From positions 1 to 24,939 of the forward strand of contig DATEDC010000038.1 of NCBI GenBank assembly GCA_035286585.1: DNA of 24,939 nucleotides. The letters are read 5' to 3'. Below the pieces are notes generated by a model. The model did no database searches and was not told the origin of the DNA. It was given only the letters and a program-made list of their open reading frames with translations. Both the position numbers and the translations under genes were made by a program. The DNA is from DSOS01 sp035286585 (GTDB lineage Bacteria; Chloroflexota; Anaerolineae; Anaerolineales; UBA4823). Positions 15,315 to 23,562 of the stretch are shown in pieces. Numbering within the stretch: the stretch's first letter is position 1; each line of letters starts with the position of its first letter.

Positions 15315-15514
15315 CACCCGGTTGCCATTCTCCGGAACTGACGAGATCTACGAGCTAAAACAACCCGGCTAGCCTGAACTTCAACTACCGATAAAATGGC
15401 GAACACCCAAACCCTCTTTCGTATGCAGGAAAAATTTAACAACCGGCTACACCAAGTATAACCCGATTTTGGCATGTTTAATACCCAAATTGCATGCCTT
15501 ATCTACGGCGATAT

Positions 15515-16729
15515 TCAGCTACCCCTTAATTCGCTTCCCAGGATTTCGGCTGCCTGTTTTGCAGGCATCGTAGCCGCGCGCTTTAATTCGATCAACCGAG
15601 CGGAAAGCCTTTCTTTGAGTTCCTGCCTGCTGCCAAGCATAGAAGCAAGCACTTCGATTACCTTGCTGGGGGAAGCTCCTTCTTCGTTCAGGCAGTACAC
15701 TTTCATTTGCATCATTTCCATGATGCCGACATGTTTTGGCGCAAAGGCATACATCATCATGGGACAATTCCCGAGCATTGAGGTGATGCCGCCATGCACC
15801 CTGGCAACAAAGCTGCCAACGCACAGGTTGTAAAGCGTTGGCGCAACCCTCGGGCGAAACGACTCATCGACCATCAATGCCACTCCGCCGTGCCGCGCCT
15901 GTCGAATAATCTCCCTTGAGGCAACCCGGTCATCATCGGGGTACACGGTGTTCATGGGGATAAAAACAGGCTGATACCCCTGCTCCCAAAGCCAATCCAG
16001 CGCCGCAGCAAAGCAATCAATCTCCTGGCGATACTGCGCTGGCGTCTTCGCTTCATAATGGGTTCCCGCCTCTCCATCTGCGCTCCGCAGCGTGCGCGGC
16101 GTCAGCCCAAATAAAGGGCGACTATTGTCCACCCAACCCGTACGCTTTAAAATCTCGACCCCTTCCTCAACAGCTGCCCATTCTAAAGAAAACCCTGGGT
16201 CTGGCGCCATCTCCATCTGGTCAAGATTCACACCGCAGGAGGCAAACAATGCCCTTGTATGCTCATCCCGGTAGGTAATCGCGCTGGCTTTGCCTAAGAC
16301 CCACCTGAACACGGTGCGGGCGAATCTGGAGCGAACCGCCTGGCTGGATACCGACCAGAGCAAATGAGGCTTATGGAATAAACGGAGAAGTGCTATCAGA
16401 TAGCCCATGACCATAACATGGTAGGTTTGATCGTAGAATGGAACTCCACCGCCAAAAACGAACAGGTCGCATTCGTAAATCGCCCGAATTACATTGAATA
16501 ATTCTCGCCTGCTTTGGATGGGATTGATCCTGGAAGAAGATCCCCTGGATGTATACTCGCGAACCCAGACAGCGTTATCCGTCAAAACTGTGAAGCTTAA
16601 CTGAGCAGCCAGGTGCTTTTCCAGTAGATCCGTTATGCTGAGCAGCAATACCTGGTCGCCGATATTGTGGCTGCCATACCATCCTCCCCAGAGTACAATT
16701 TTCTTTTGGACTCTAGATTCTGGTGTCAT
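15515..16729 (-). CDS. Polysaccharide pyruvyltransferase family protein
   Basis: A 404-residue protein of the polysaccharide pyruvyltransferase family (CsaB-like), which adds pyruvyl ketals from phosphoenolpyruvate to cell-surface glycans. The N-terminal Rossmann-like half has G-S-H-N-I-G-D (19-25) and V-F-G-G-G (91-95). The C-terminal half has R-V-H-G-G-I-T-S-M-L-G (310-320) with the conserved Arg/His pair, then K-H-V-G-I-M-E near 332-338. Length is normal. It is the last gene of a four-gene minus-strand operon with a glycosyltransferase and a flippase-like protein, starting 35 bases after the previous gene. No clear ribosome binding site precedes the ATG. The acceptor sugar is unknown. Confidence 0.86.
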   Translation of the reverse strand: MTPESRVQKKIVLWGGWYGSHNIGDQVLLLSITDLLEKHLAAQLSFTVLTDNAVWVREYTSRGSSSRINPIQSRRELFNVIRAIYECDLFVFGGGVPFYDQTYHVMVMGYLIALLRLFHKPHLLWSVSSQAVRSRFARTVFRWVLGKASAITYRDEHTRALFASCGVNLDQMEMAPDPGFSLEWAAVEEGVEILKRTGWVDNSRPLFGLTPRTLRSADGEAGTHYEAKTPAQYRQEIDCFAAALDWLWEQGYQPVFIPMNTVYPDDDRVASREIIRQARHGGVALMVDESFRPRVAPTLYNLCVGSFVARVHGGITSMLGNCPMMMYAFAPKHVGIMEMMQMKVYCLNEEGASPSKVIEVLASMLGSRQELKERLSARLIELKRAATMPAKQAAEILGSELRGS

Positions 16730-16764
16730 CGTTGGATAACTCAGCTATCATGGTAAATACGGCT

Positions 16765-17949
16765 CTATTGAAAGATCGGCTCCCTGCCTTGAAAACCCGC
16801 CAGCTTCCCAAACCGCTCTTCGAATGAAACAGGGGGAAGGGAGAATTCATCCTCCAGGCTTTGTATTGCGAATACCGATTCGCCCGCGTTCTCCGAGAGT
16901 TGAAAATGCTCGACAATCCGTCGCCTGGTTCGATTGTAAAGAATTAACCCATTTTGAGCTCCAACAACCAGCATTTCCTCGCTCAACATAGTCACACCTC
17001 TCAGGAATTTATCTGTGATCTTATCTGCGGAAAGGATAGTCTTCTTATCTGGATCGAATTGGATGATTTCGCCTGTGGTTGTGTTTAAATAAATCCCAAT
17101 GCCATCCGGCATGGCCAACAGGCTGTGAGCTGGCGCGGTCGCGTTATGGATCGTGAGACACGGATCGAAAATCCCTGCCTCCGAGCGTAGCAACACCGCG
17201 CATCTTCCTCTGGCGGGTGGCACTACAAGGTTGCTGTGCATATCTTTCTTCAACGCCAAGGCCTGGCGGAGAATACTGTTGACGTGGATAAACCCCGACC
17301 ACCATCCACGCCGCACCAGCCAGGTTTTGACTGCCATCAGGGAAGAATAGCCCCGGTTGACCACAAATCCAAGCGAAACCAGCAGCTTCCCATCAGGTAG
17401 CTGGCATACGCTGTTAATATGGGCGCCATCATATACGGTAAGCTCATGCGAGCGTGGATCGCGAAAATCTATTTCCCCGCTCGCGATGACCTTCTCCGAT
17501 ATAACTCCTGGCTGGTTCCAGGCTAAACTCTGCAGCAGGCCCGGTTCGCGGCGGAAGTCGATGTATTCTAATAATGTTCCTTGTAGATCGAACTTGAATA
17601 ACAGGTCATTTCGAGCCGAAGACACCAGGAGGCAGTCGTTACGATCTATCATGACATCATGGATGCCGGCGCAGGCGGGATGGGTAATCACTCCTTGTAA
17701 ATCCCAATTCTGATTGAACCTGAAAACTGCCACAGAATTAGCCAGGAAAATATCACCGCCCCGTATGGCAATCCCCTTTCCTCCTCGCAAACCACCCCTG
17801 GGATTGGGGTCAACATCGCGAAATGGCGGCTCAATAATGGAACCCTTCTGGATGATCCTGGCCCGCGTAGGGTCGAATACGTATATGTGACCTGATGGCT
17901 CGCTTGCAGACGCATTACGGCAGGTGGTTGTTATGATAAGAGATGGCAT
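16765..17949 (-). CDS. Propeller-like protein of a polysaccharide gene cluster, function unknown
   Basis: A 394-residue protein without a signal peptide or membrane segments. I do not recognise the exact family. The sequence consists of repeated short beta-strand units that look like blades of a beta-propeller: G-H-I-Y-V-F-D, D-I-F-L-A-N-S-V-A-V-F-R-F-N, G-I-H-D-V-M-I-D-R-N-D, L-L-F-K-F-D, G-I-G-I-Y-L-N-T-T-T-G-E-I-I-Q-F-D and G-L-I-L-Y-N. NHL, YVTN and DUF4915-like proteins look similar. It lies between the glycosyltransferase (9 bases upstream) and the pyruvyltransferase (35 bases downstream), so it probably works in the same glycan pathway, perhaps as a binding or structural partner. The start ATG has only a weak AAAG upstream. 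Confidence 0.7.
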   Translation of the reverse strand: MPSLIITTTCRNASASEPSGHIYVFDPTRARIIQKGSIIEPPFRDVDPNPRGGLRGGKGIAIRGGDIFLANSVAVFRFNQNWDLQGVITHPACAGIHDVMIDRNDCLLVSSARNDLLFKFDLQGTLLEYIDFRREPGLLQSLAWNQPGVISEKVIASGEIDFRDPRSHELTVYDGAHINSVCQLPDGKLLVSLGFVVNRGYSSLMAVKTWLVRRGWWSGFIHVNSILRQALALKKDMHSNLVVPPARGRCAVLLRSEAGIFDPCLTIHNATAPAHSLLAMPDGIGIYLNTTTGEIIQFDPDKKTILSADKITDKFLRGVTMLSEEMLVVGAQNGLILYNRTRRRIVEHFQLSENAGESVFAIQSLEDEFSLPPVSFEERFGKLAGFQGREPIFQ

Positions 17950-17958
17950 CTGCTTTAA

Positions 17959-19041
17959 CTACTTAGAGAACTGGTGATAGGTAGCCAGGTGACTGTCCAT
18001 TGCCTTATTAATTTCAAAATTATGGAGCACATATTCATACCCATGATGAGCTTGTTTCATCCATCGCTCGTTCGTCAGCAACTCTCTCAAACCTTTCCCA
18101 AAATCATCATCCTTCACCCAAAGACCGAAATTAGACGAAAACTCGTCAGGATCCACCGCGCTGAGCAGCGCGCATTTGTGCGCACAGGCTTCGATAAACG
18201 AATTTGGCAGCCCTTCTCGGGCGGAAGTATTGACCATCACCCAGCTCTTTCCCAGGACCTCAGAATGAGCATCGCTCTCGAACTGGTCGATAAATCCTGT
18301 CATTTGCAAATTGTCAATATCTCCATATTTACTGCGCAAATATTGGTCCCATTTTTTATCACGGCTTGTACCGATTGCAACGAATTGCACCTCCGGGAAC
18401 TGTCTCGCCAGCTCGAAATACTTCTCCGGACGCTTGCGTCGATCCCATCTGGAAACGAAACAAACCGTAGGAGTGGCGGATTTCTCTAATTTTTCGGGCA
18501 CTTCGACAGGAGTTGGCAAGAATTCTGGACCGTCTTCCAACCGGTATTTGGAGCGCGCCTTGGGGATCAACAACTTGGAAGCAGCATAGCGACCATCCGC
18601 TTCTCGAACGGCTTTTCCGACAAGGTAATTGTCTTCATAGAGGTAATTTAATATCACCTGAATACGGTTGACGCTCGGCAGTTTGAGCTCGGTGATCCAA
18701 TCTTGCCAATTTCGAGTATCGCGGAAGGTGACCAGGTGCTTCCGACGAGGGGCAGCTATTCGAGCCAGGTAAGTTCCAAGCGAGGGCTCTTGTGAGTGGT
18801 AAATGTCTGCATCGATCGATCGGTAGATATCGATGGAAGATAAAATCTCACTGTTCGAAAAGCTATAGACCCGCATCCCATCCAAATTCTCAATGGCGAG
18901 CTGCCCACCTCGCCTGGGGACCACCGCAGAAACCTGGACGCCTCGTTTTACCAGCTCGCGCCCAATTATTCGGGTTGCCTTGCCAAAACCGCCGTATTTT
19001 CCCCAGGCAAATATTTCAACGCAAATTAAGCAAACATGCAT
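17959..19041 (-). CDS. Glycosyltransferase family 4 protein
   Basis: A 360-residue GT-B fold glycosyltransferase. The N-terminal half has the acceptor-side glycine motif G-K-Y-G-G-F-G-K-A (14-22). The C-terminal half has V-C-F-V-S-R-W-D-R-R-K-R-P (193-205) and the nucleotide-sugar binding E276-x7-E284 motif in E-G-L-P-N-S-F-I-E. It is cytosolic or peripheral and transfers a sugar from a nucleotide donor to a glycan or lipid carrier. The specific donor cannot be read from the sequence. The gene is tightly linked: 6 bases after the flippase-like gene and 9 before the propeller-like gene. No clear ribosome binding site precedes the ATG, so coupling to the upstream gene is likely. Confidence 0.88.
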   Translation of the reverse strand: MHVCLICVEIFAWGKYGGFGKATRIIGRELVKRGVQVSAVVPRRGGQLAIENLDGMRVYSFSNSEILSSIDIYRSIDADIYHSQEPSLGTYLARIAAPRRKHLVTFRDTRNWQDWITELKLPSVNRIQVILNYLYEDNYLVGKAVREADGRYAASKLLIPKARSKYRLEDGPEFLPTPVEVPEKLEKSATPTVCFVSRWDRRKRPEKYFELARQFPEVQFVAIGTSRDKKWDQYLRSKYGDIDNLQMTGFIDQFESDAHSEVLGKSWVMVNTSAREGLPNSFIEACAHKCALLSAVDPDEFSSNFGLWVKDDDFGKGLRELLTNERWMKQAHHGYEYVLHNFEINKAMDSHLATYHQFSK

Positions 19042-19047
19042 AATCGG

Positions 19048-20070
19048 TTATATTGATTTCAATCTGCTGGAGATCGTCTCAGCCAGTTCGATAAACCCAC
19101 CGGTTAAGCTCAGAAATAGCGTTCGGCAGAACAGAAGTAAAGAGAATGCCAGGGCGACTTCCGGGCTGATATCGAACGCAGACATCATGATCACAAAACT
19201 GACCTCTCGAATGCCTATCCCGCCTGCGAATGTCAGGGGGGTAAGTGAGGCCAGCAAGAAAACCGATCTCATCCAGCCAAGATTGGCAATTGAGATTTCA
19301 ATCCCAACCGAGCGGGCGATGAACATATATGAAATCAGGCTAACCAGATCGGATAAGATTTCCGCGCCCACGAGCGTCGATAATTCTCTAAGCGTCAAAT
19401 CGGCATAGCTGGCCATCGATTTTACCATCCGCTCACCATAATGCCTGATGACCTGAAACGCAGGGCGCCCAGGTCCAGAGTAGGACCTTTGCTCAAGCCA
19501 TTTGGCTATGCGCAAACTGCCCTTGGTGAGCGACAACCACATCATCGCTATGCCCATAAAAAACAATCCAATCGTCCATGGATTCATATCCACCTGGCTG
19601 GTGCCGGTAATAAACCAGAATACACCGACGGCTATCACTGTAAACACATCCAGTAAACGATAGAACGCCATTGCGGCCAGCGTCTCGATGGATTTCCCCC
19701 TGGGTGAAATTCTCAGCCAGCGGATGCCGCTGCCGATGATTGCCCCGGGTAAGAAGAGTTGGTAAAACTTGACCACCAGGTGGATGGCGAACAACTTCAG
19801 AGAAGGTATGCTCACCCCCTGTTTGCGCGTCAAGAGCCCCAATTCGTAGGCGTTGATATATACCATGGGAAGACCGAGCAGCAGACCAATCGCTAACAAA
19901 CCCGGATGTGCGGAGGAGATCACACCTACAACGTCCTGGATTGGAATCACCAAAAAAAGCCCAATGAATAAGGCCAGCAAAAACAACAATTTGATGGTTT
20001 TGAGCGCTTTTTTCTTCTCTGGGAGCGCGTCCTTTCCCAGCCATTCTCTAAGCGTGATCAATCGAATCAC
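19048..20070 (-). CDS. Flippase-like integral membrane protein (lysylphosphatidylglycerol synthase TM region, UPF0104)
   Basis: A 340-residue membrane protein with about eight hydrophobic segments spread over residues 25-325. Family motifs are visible: F-Y-Q-L-F-L-P-G-A-I-I-G-S-G-I-R near the third helix, A-F-Y-R-L-L-D in the middle and G-G-I-G-I-R-E towards the end. Such proteins (AglD/MprF-TM-like) are proposed to move lipid-linked sugars across membranes, which fits the glycosyltransferase 6 bases downstream. The start is GTG at 20070, preceded by GGGAAAG. It opens the polysaccharide operon, 80 bases after feoB. No clear terminator was seen between feoB and this gene, so read-through from feoAB is possible. 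Confidence 0.85.
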   Translation of the reverse strand: MIRLITLREWLGKDALPEKKKALKTIKLLFLLALFIGLFLVIPIQDVVGVISSAHPGLLAIGLLLGLPMVYINAYELGLLTRKQGVSIPSLKLFAIHLVVKFYQLFLPGAIIGSGIRWLRISPRGKSIETLAAMAFYRLLDVFTVIAVGVFWFITGTSQVDMNPWTIGLFFMGIAMMWLSLTKGSLRIAKWLEQRSYSGPGRPAFQVIRHYGERMVKSMASYADLTLRELSTLVGAEILSDLVSLISYMFIARSVGIEISIANLGWMRSVFLLASLTPLTFAGGIGIREVSFVIMMSAFDISPEVALAFSLLLFCRTLFLSLTGGFIELAETISSRLKSI

Positions 20071-20150
20071 CTGCTTTCCCGATCAAGCCACAGCTCTCTG
20101 TATTGCCGGTTTCAGTCAGGGAGAAGGGGTTTTGCTGTTCTATCTGCCCC

Positions 20151-22073
20151 CTACAAGAAGAACCAGGCGAACCCCCTCGCCACCAGCGCGGCAATCGTGG
20201 CGATAATAACGGTCAATCCTGAGATCACCAACATAGCCCGGTACCCTAATTCGCGCCGCAAGACGGCCAGAGTGGCGAGACAAGGGATGTAAAAAACGAC
20301 GAAAACCGTAAAGGAAATCATTTGTGCGTGAGTCAGCGCGGCCGAAAAATCAGCAACTCCCAAAGCCTGTCGCAGCATGATCAGTGAAAGCTCTTTCCGC
20401 AGTATCCCAAAGATCAGCGGGACGCCCGTCTGGCCGGGCAAACCCAACAGCCAGGTAAATGGGCGAACCAGGATATTCAGATAATCTGCGAAGTCCAAGT
20501 AATTCAACACCGCCAACACCACGCTCCCGACGATCAAGATCGGCCACGCCTCGACAACAAACTCCTTTGCCCTAAACCACGCCTTTTGAATCATCGTTCT
20601 AAAGGTAGGCATACGGTAAACGGGCATTTCCAATATTAATCCGGGAGTCTCCTCTGGCAGCATCGCGGAGATCAACCTACCCGTGATGGCTATCGTAAGC
20701 AGGTTGAACAGGTAAATCCCCAAGGCTATGCGAGGTCCGAGGTAAAAAGCCACTAATCCAAACACTACGGCAAGGCGAGCCGCACAAGGAACAAGCGTCG
20801 CCAGCGTTGCAGCCAGGAACCGATCGCGCCGGTCTTCTAACATCCGGGTTGACATCACTGCAGGCACGTTGCAGCCATAGCCCAATATAAACGGCACCAC
20901 AGCCTTACCGTGCAGTCCTATCCGATGCATCAACGCATCCATCATAAAAGCCACCCGAGGTAAATAACCGATATCTTCTAAAAAACCCAGGCCGAGTAAA
21001 AAGGGGACTAAATAGGGTAATACAATTGCAACACCCCCGGCAACTCCTTGTAAGATGCCCGAAACAATACCAGCAATAAATGTCTCGCTGCCGATCAGGC
21101 CGATAAGAGTGCTTTCTAAGCTATTAAAAACAGTCAATAAGGGGCGTTCGAGTGCGCTGCCTACGCCATAGATGACTTCAAAAAACAACAGGAGTATAGT
21201 GACAAGCAACAGGTAGCCCCAGAATGGATGCAGGAGAAAATTGTCCAGTCGGTCTCGCCAGCTTATTTGCCGATTACCCAACTCGACAACCTGGCGTACC
21301 AGATTGGCAGCCATTACGTGCCGCTCGGCGCTCAAGACCCAGATCGGATCCTGGCCGCGTAAGTCTCTAATTTCACTTTGCAACCTGCCAATCCGCTCCA
21401 GCAGATCGGGTGAATCGATTTCCATCTTTTTCAGGTTATCATCCAAATTATCCGCATCCGCTTCAATGAGTTTTATGGCTAGCGCCTGGGGATTCAGCGT
21501 GTGCCGTCGTCCATCCAGACCCTGCACGATATCCTGGATAGCCCGCTCGATCGTGGGCTCATACATCGGTCTGGGAGGGATAATCTGCTTCTCCCCAAAA
21601 CGTTGAGCTGTTACGAAAAGATTGCGAATCCCTCTCCCTTTGCTGGCGATTAGCGGGAGAACGGGGGCGCCGATCAGCTCCTGGAGTTTCAAGCCATCGA
21701 TGCGCATGCCGTAGCGCGCCGCCTCATCCATCATATTGAGCGCCACGACAGTTGGATAGCCCAAATCGAGAATCTCCAGGGTTAATTCCAGACTCTGAGC
21801 CAGATGGGAAGCATCGATTACATTGACGATTACATCTACATGGTGGGAACCCAGATACTTAAGCGTTTCTCGTTCCGCAGGGTTAGAACCAGCCAGCGTG
21901 TATGTTCCAGGTAGATCTACCAAGTCCATCACTTCACCGGTAACGCGCACCTTGCTTTCCGTATAGGTAACTGAGGTGCCAGAAAAATTTCCCGTATGGG
22001 CTTTATAACCCGCTACCTGGTTGAACAACGTGCTCTTGCCGCTGTTTGGCTGTCCGACCAAAACGCAGCGCAT
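20151..22073 (-). CDS. feoB: Ferrous iron transport GTPase-permease FeoB
   Basis: A 640-residue protein. The N-terminal G domain has G1 G-Q-P-N-S-G-K-S (7-14), G3 D-L-P-G (53-56) and G4 N-M-M-D (113-116). A helical spacer to about residue 270 leads to the membrane domain with the conserved G-Y-G-C-N-V-P-A motif, two related Gate-like halves and about ten membrane segments. It imports Fe(II) across the cytoplasmic membrane, driven or regulated by nucleotide hydrolysis. The frame is open to a TTG at 22085 inside feoA, but ATG at 22073 has GAGG six bases upstream and starts one base after the feoA stop. The length is on the short side of the family. All key motifs are intact. Confidence 0.95.
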   Translation of the reverse strand: MRCVLVGQPNSGKSTLFNQVAGYKAHTGNFSGTSVTYTESKVRVTGEVMDLVDLPGTYTLAGSNPAERETLKYLGSHHVDVIVNVIDASHLAQSLELTLEILDLGYPTVVALNMMDEAARYGMRIDGLKLQELIGAPVLPLIASKGRGIRNLFVTAQRFGEKQIIPPRPMYEPTIERAIQDIVQGLDGRRHTLNPQALAIKLIEADADNLDDNLKKMEIDSPDLLERIGRLQSEIRDLRGQDPIWVLSAERHVMAANLVRQVVELGNRQISWRDRLDNFLLHPFWGYLLLVTILLLFFEVIYGVGSALERPLLTVFNSLESTLIGLIGSETFIAGIVSGILQGVAGGVAIVLPYLVPFLLGLGFLEDIGYLPRVAFMMDALMHRIGLHGKAVVPFILGYGCNVPAVMSTRMLEDRRDRFLAATLATLVPCAARLAVVFGLVAFYLGPRIALGIYLFNLLTIAITGRLISAMLPEETPGLILEMPVYRMPTFRTMIQKAWFRAKEFVVEAWPILIVGSVVLAVLNYLDFADYLNILVRPFTWLLGLPGQTGVPLIFGILRKELSLIMLRQALGVADFSAALTHAQMISFTVFVVFYIPCLATLAVLRRELGYRAMLVISGLTVIIATIAALVARGFAWFFL

Positions 22074-22074
22074 A

Positions 22075-22296
22075 TTATTCCTCAACGTGAATTTTTTCTG
22101 CCACTCCCCTGCCTATAGCGATCATGCGCCCGTTCACTTCTACCAGAACGGGTCCCCCGAGGGGCGCCCTGCGTAACACCTTAACCTGATCTCCCGGCAC
22201 AAATCCCAACTGGAGGAGCTTATGCAATATCCCCTTACCCCCTTTAAAGCCGATCACTTTGTACTCCTTGTCGTCCTCTGCCTCAACCAATAACAT
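22075..22296 (-). CDS. feoA: Ferrous iron transport accessory protein FeoA
   Basis: A 73-residue SH3-like protein of standard FeoA length. It shows the family pattern L-G-F-V-P-G-D-Q-V-K-V near 31-41, the G-G-P-V-L-V-E-V-N-G segment at 47-56 and I-A-I-G-R-G-V-A near 59-66. FeoA binds and modulates FeoB on the cytosolic side. GAGG lies seven bases before the ATG. It directly precedes feoB with one base between stop and start, a coupled pair. No Fur or DtxR-type box was recognised upstream. Confidence 0.94.
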   Translation of the reverse strand: MLLVEAEDDKEYKVIGFKGGKGILHKLLQLGFVPGDQVKVLRRAPLGGPVLVEVNGRMIAIGRGVAEKIHVEE

Positions 22297-22384
22297 ATGA
22301 TTGCCTCATAATTTACCGGTTATTTCGGGAATCGCCGTGGCAGACTCCCAGAGCGCCTGTTTACCCGCGCCGCTTCAAGCAGAT

Positions 22385-22390
22385 ATTATA
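22385..22390 (-). promoter_or_regulatory. Candidate -10 box for feoAB
   Basis: On the minus strand the sequence reads TATAAT exactly, about 90 bases upstream of feoA. The -35 position at 17 bases reads TCGCAA, a poor match. It is the best promoter candidate between the lipoprotein gene and feoA, and transcription may also depend on an activator. Confidence 0.35.
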
Positions 22391-22445
22391 CTTCGCCGAC
22401 CCCGGATTTGCGATTGGGTAAACAGCCGGGCTTCCATACCCGGTC

Positions 22446-22465
22446 GGAGCGATAGCTCTCGCTCC
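22446..22465 (-). terminator. Candidate hairpin downstream of the lipoprotein gene
   Basis: GGAGCGA and TCGCTCC form a perfect 7-bp GC-rich stem with a 6-base loop, 73 bases after the lipoprotein stop on the minus strand. There is no T-run on either side. It could end transcription only with help from Rho, or act as an RNA-stabilising stem. Confidence 0.35.
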
Positions 22466-22537
22466 TGAATAGAGAAGCGTTGGTGAACCCCCATTTATTA
22501 TGTGGAAGAATCAAAAATTAAGCTGAAGTCGATTGGA

Positions 22538-23320
22538 TCAGGGTTCCAGGTTGATGGTTGGGAAATAGAGGATTGTCTCTGCCGCAGCGCGCAGCTCGGA
22601 AAAATTCACCAGGATCAGGTTCCGCTCACAATCGGGATAGGTTGTAAGATAAATTTTTTGTGTCTGCGCTATCCCCGCCAGGTCAAATACCTGCACCCAC
22701 ACAGTTCCGTCTGACTCAATAGGGCGATCAGCGATTTTTACGACATATCCACCCGGACCAAAAACGACCTCGCTGCCGGTCAGAGCCAGCTCAAATAATG
22801 GCCTCTCGCCCAGCCTTCCTCCCACTTCAACCACCAGATATAGCACAGGTATACCTGCCCGGTCAAGCACCTGCCCCCCTATTCCCAGCCAATTACAGCC
22901 TTCCTCTGTTCGGGCGATGTTTGCCATTCCTAATGGCGTCCCAGCCTGGATGCCAAAACGTGGATCTTCCACCCGCTCAACACCGTCCGGTGGGATTGTG
23001 TTTGCCTGGGTGGGTGTGGGATTCACTTCGACCGCAGGCGTAAGTGTGATAGTCGAGACGGGCGAGGTTAAGGTTGGCGAAGGCTCGGCATTGGTTGGCG
23101 TCGCCTCGGTAGTTGACGCTGTCGCTGTTGCAGAGGGAGGCGGCGTCTTAACCTGATCACCACCGGGACTCTCCAGCAATGAACAAGAACCTAAAACCCA
23201 CATGAATACATATAAAAGATGAATTAGCGCCCGCGCGCTGCGGTTTCTGGAGATATTACCCTGGGCAAATACGCGGCTTACATTACCTGTTTCGCTGGTT
23301 GATGATGAATGGATTTCCAT
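22538..23320 (-). CDS. Secreted lipoprotein with Thr/Pro-rich linker
   Basis: A 260-residue predicted lipoprotein. The n-region is unusually long (about 30 residues), followed by a hydrophobic segment at 31-45 and a lipobox L-G-S-C ending at Cys46. A Thr/Pro/Ser-rich linker spans about 58-112. The folded part (113-245) has G-C-N-W-L-G-I-G-G-Q-V and W-V-Q-V-F-D-L-A-G, with Cys142 and Cys231 as a possible disulfide pair. I associate this beta-rich domain with Chloroflexi exported proteins, from memory. The tail ends L-Y-F-P-T-I. Function is unknown. A GTG at 23332 is in frame, but ATG at 23320 has GGAG six bases upstream. It is divergent from the C39-like gene. Confidence 0.78.
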   Translation of the reverse strand: MEIHSSSTSETGNVSRVFAQGNISRNRSARALIHLLYVFMWVLGSCSLLESPGGDQVKTPPPSATATASTTEATPTNAEPSPTLTSPVSTITLTPAVEVNPTPTQANTIPPDGVERVEDPRFGIQAGTPLGMANIARTEEGCNWLGIGGQVLDRAGIPVLYLVVEVGGRLGERPLFELALTGSEVVFGPGGYVVKIADRPIESDGTVWVQVFDLAGIAQTQKIYLTTYPDCERNLILVNFSELRAAAETILYFPTINLEP

Positions 23321-23355
23321 AGATAACTCCACGCTGCAATGACAAAATTCACAGC

Positions 23356-23361
23356 ATTATA
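23356..23361 (-). promoter_or_regulatory. Candidate -10 box for the lipoprotein gene
   Basis: The minus strand reads TATAAT, 35 bases before the lipoprotein ATG, in an A/T-rich setting. The -35 at 17 bases reads GTAGCA, only three of six matches to TTGACA. Position and leader length are plausible. Confidence 0.4.
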
Positions 23362-23483
23362 TTTGCTAACCCTTATTATGCTACAGACCCGAAAGACCGC
23401 CCCTCCTCGACACTGGGATAAACCGGTACAAGTTTCGTGCCTGCTTCAATTGATCTGAAAGCTATTTGAAATGTCAAAAACAG

Positions 23484-23501
23484 TACAATCGATTACAATC
23501 G
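23484..23501. repeat. Tandem direct repeat TACAATCG with 10-base period
   Basis: TACAATCG occurs at 23484-23491 and again at 23494-23501, one helical turn apart, in the intergenic region between the divergent lipoprotein and C39-like genes. This spacing suits a dimeric regulator on one DNA face. Each copy also resembles a -10 box (TACAAT), so they could be promoter elements. Confidence 0.4.
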
Positions 23502-23523
23502 GGCATTATCTTATCCCTATATT

Positions 23524-23529
23524 TATAAT
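23524..23529 (+). promoter_or_regulatory. Candidate -10 box for the C39-like gene
   Basis: A perfect TATAAT lies 33 bases before the ATG at 23563. No good -35 is found at 16-18 bases; the tandem TACAATCG repeats lie just upstream and could be an activator site instead. Confidence 0.35.
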
Positions 23530-23562
23530 CCAGGTCTCCCGCGCGAATTTATTACACCGTTT

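Noticed and set aside
15471..15498. Inverted repeat GGCATG/CATGCC after the pyruvyltransferase-family gene as terminator
   Set aside because: The stem is only 6 bp with a 16-base loop and no T-run, so it is too weak to list.
22074..22085. TTG start four codons upstream of the chosen feoB start
   Set aside because: It overlaps the end of feoA, and the ATG at 22073 has GAGG at the right spacing.
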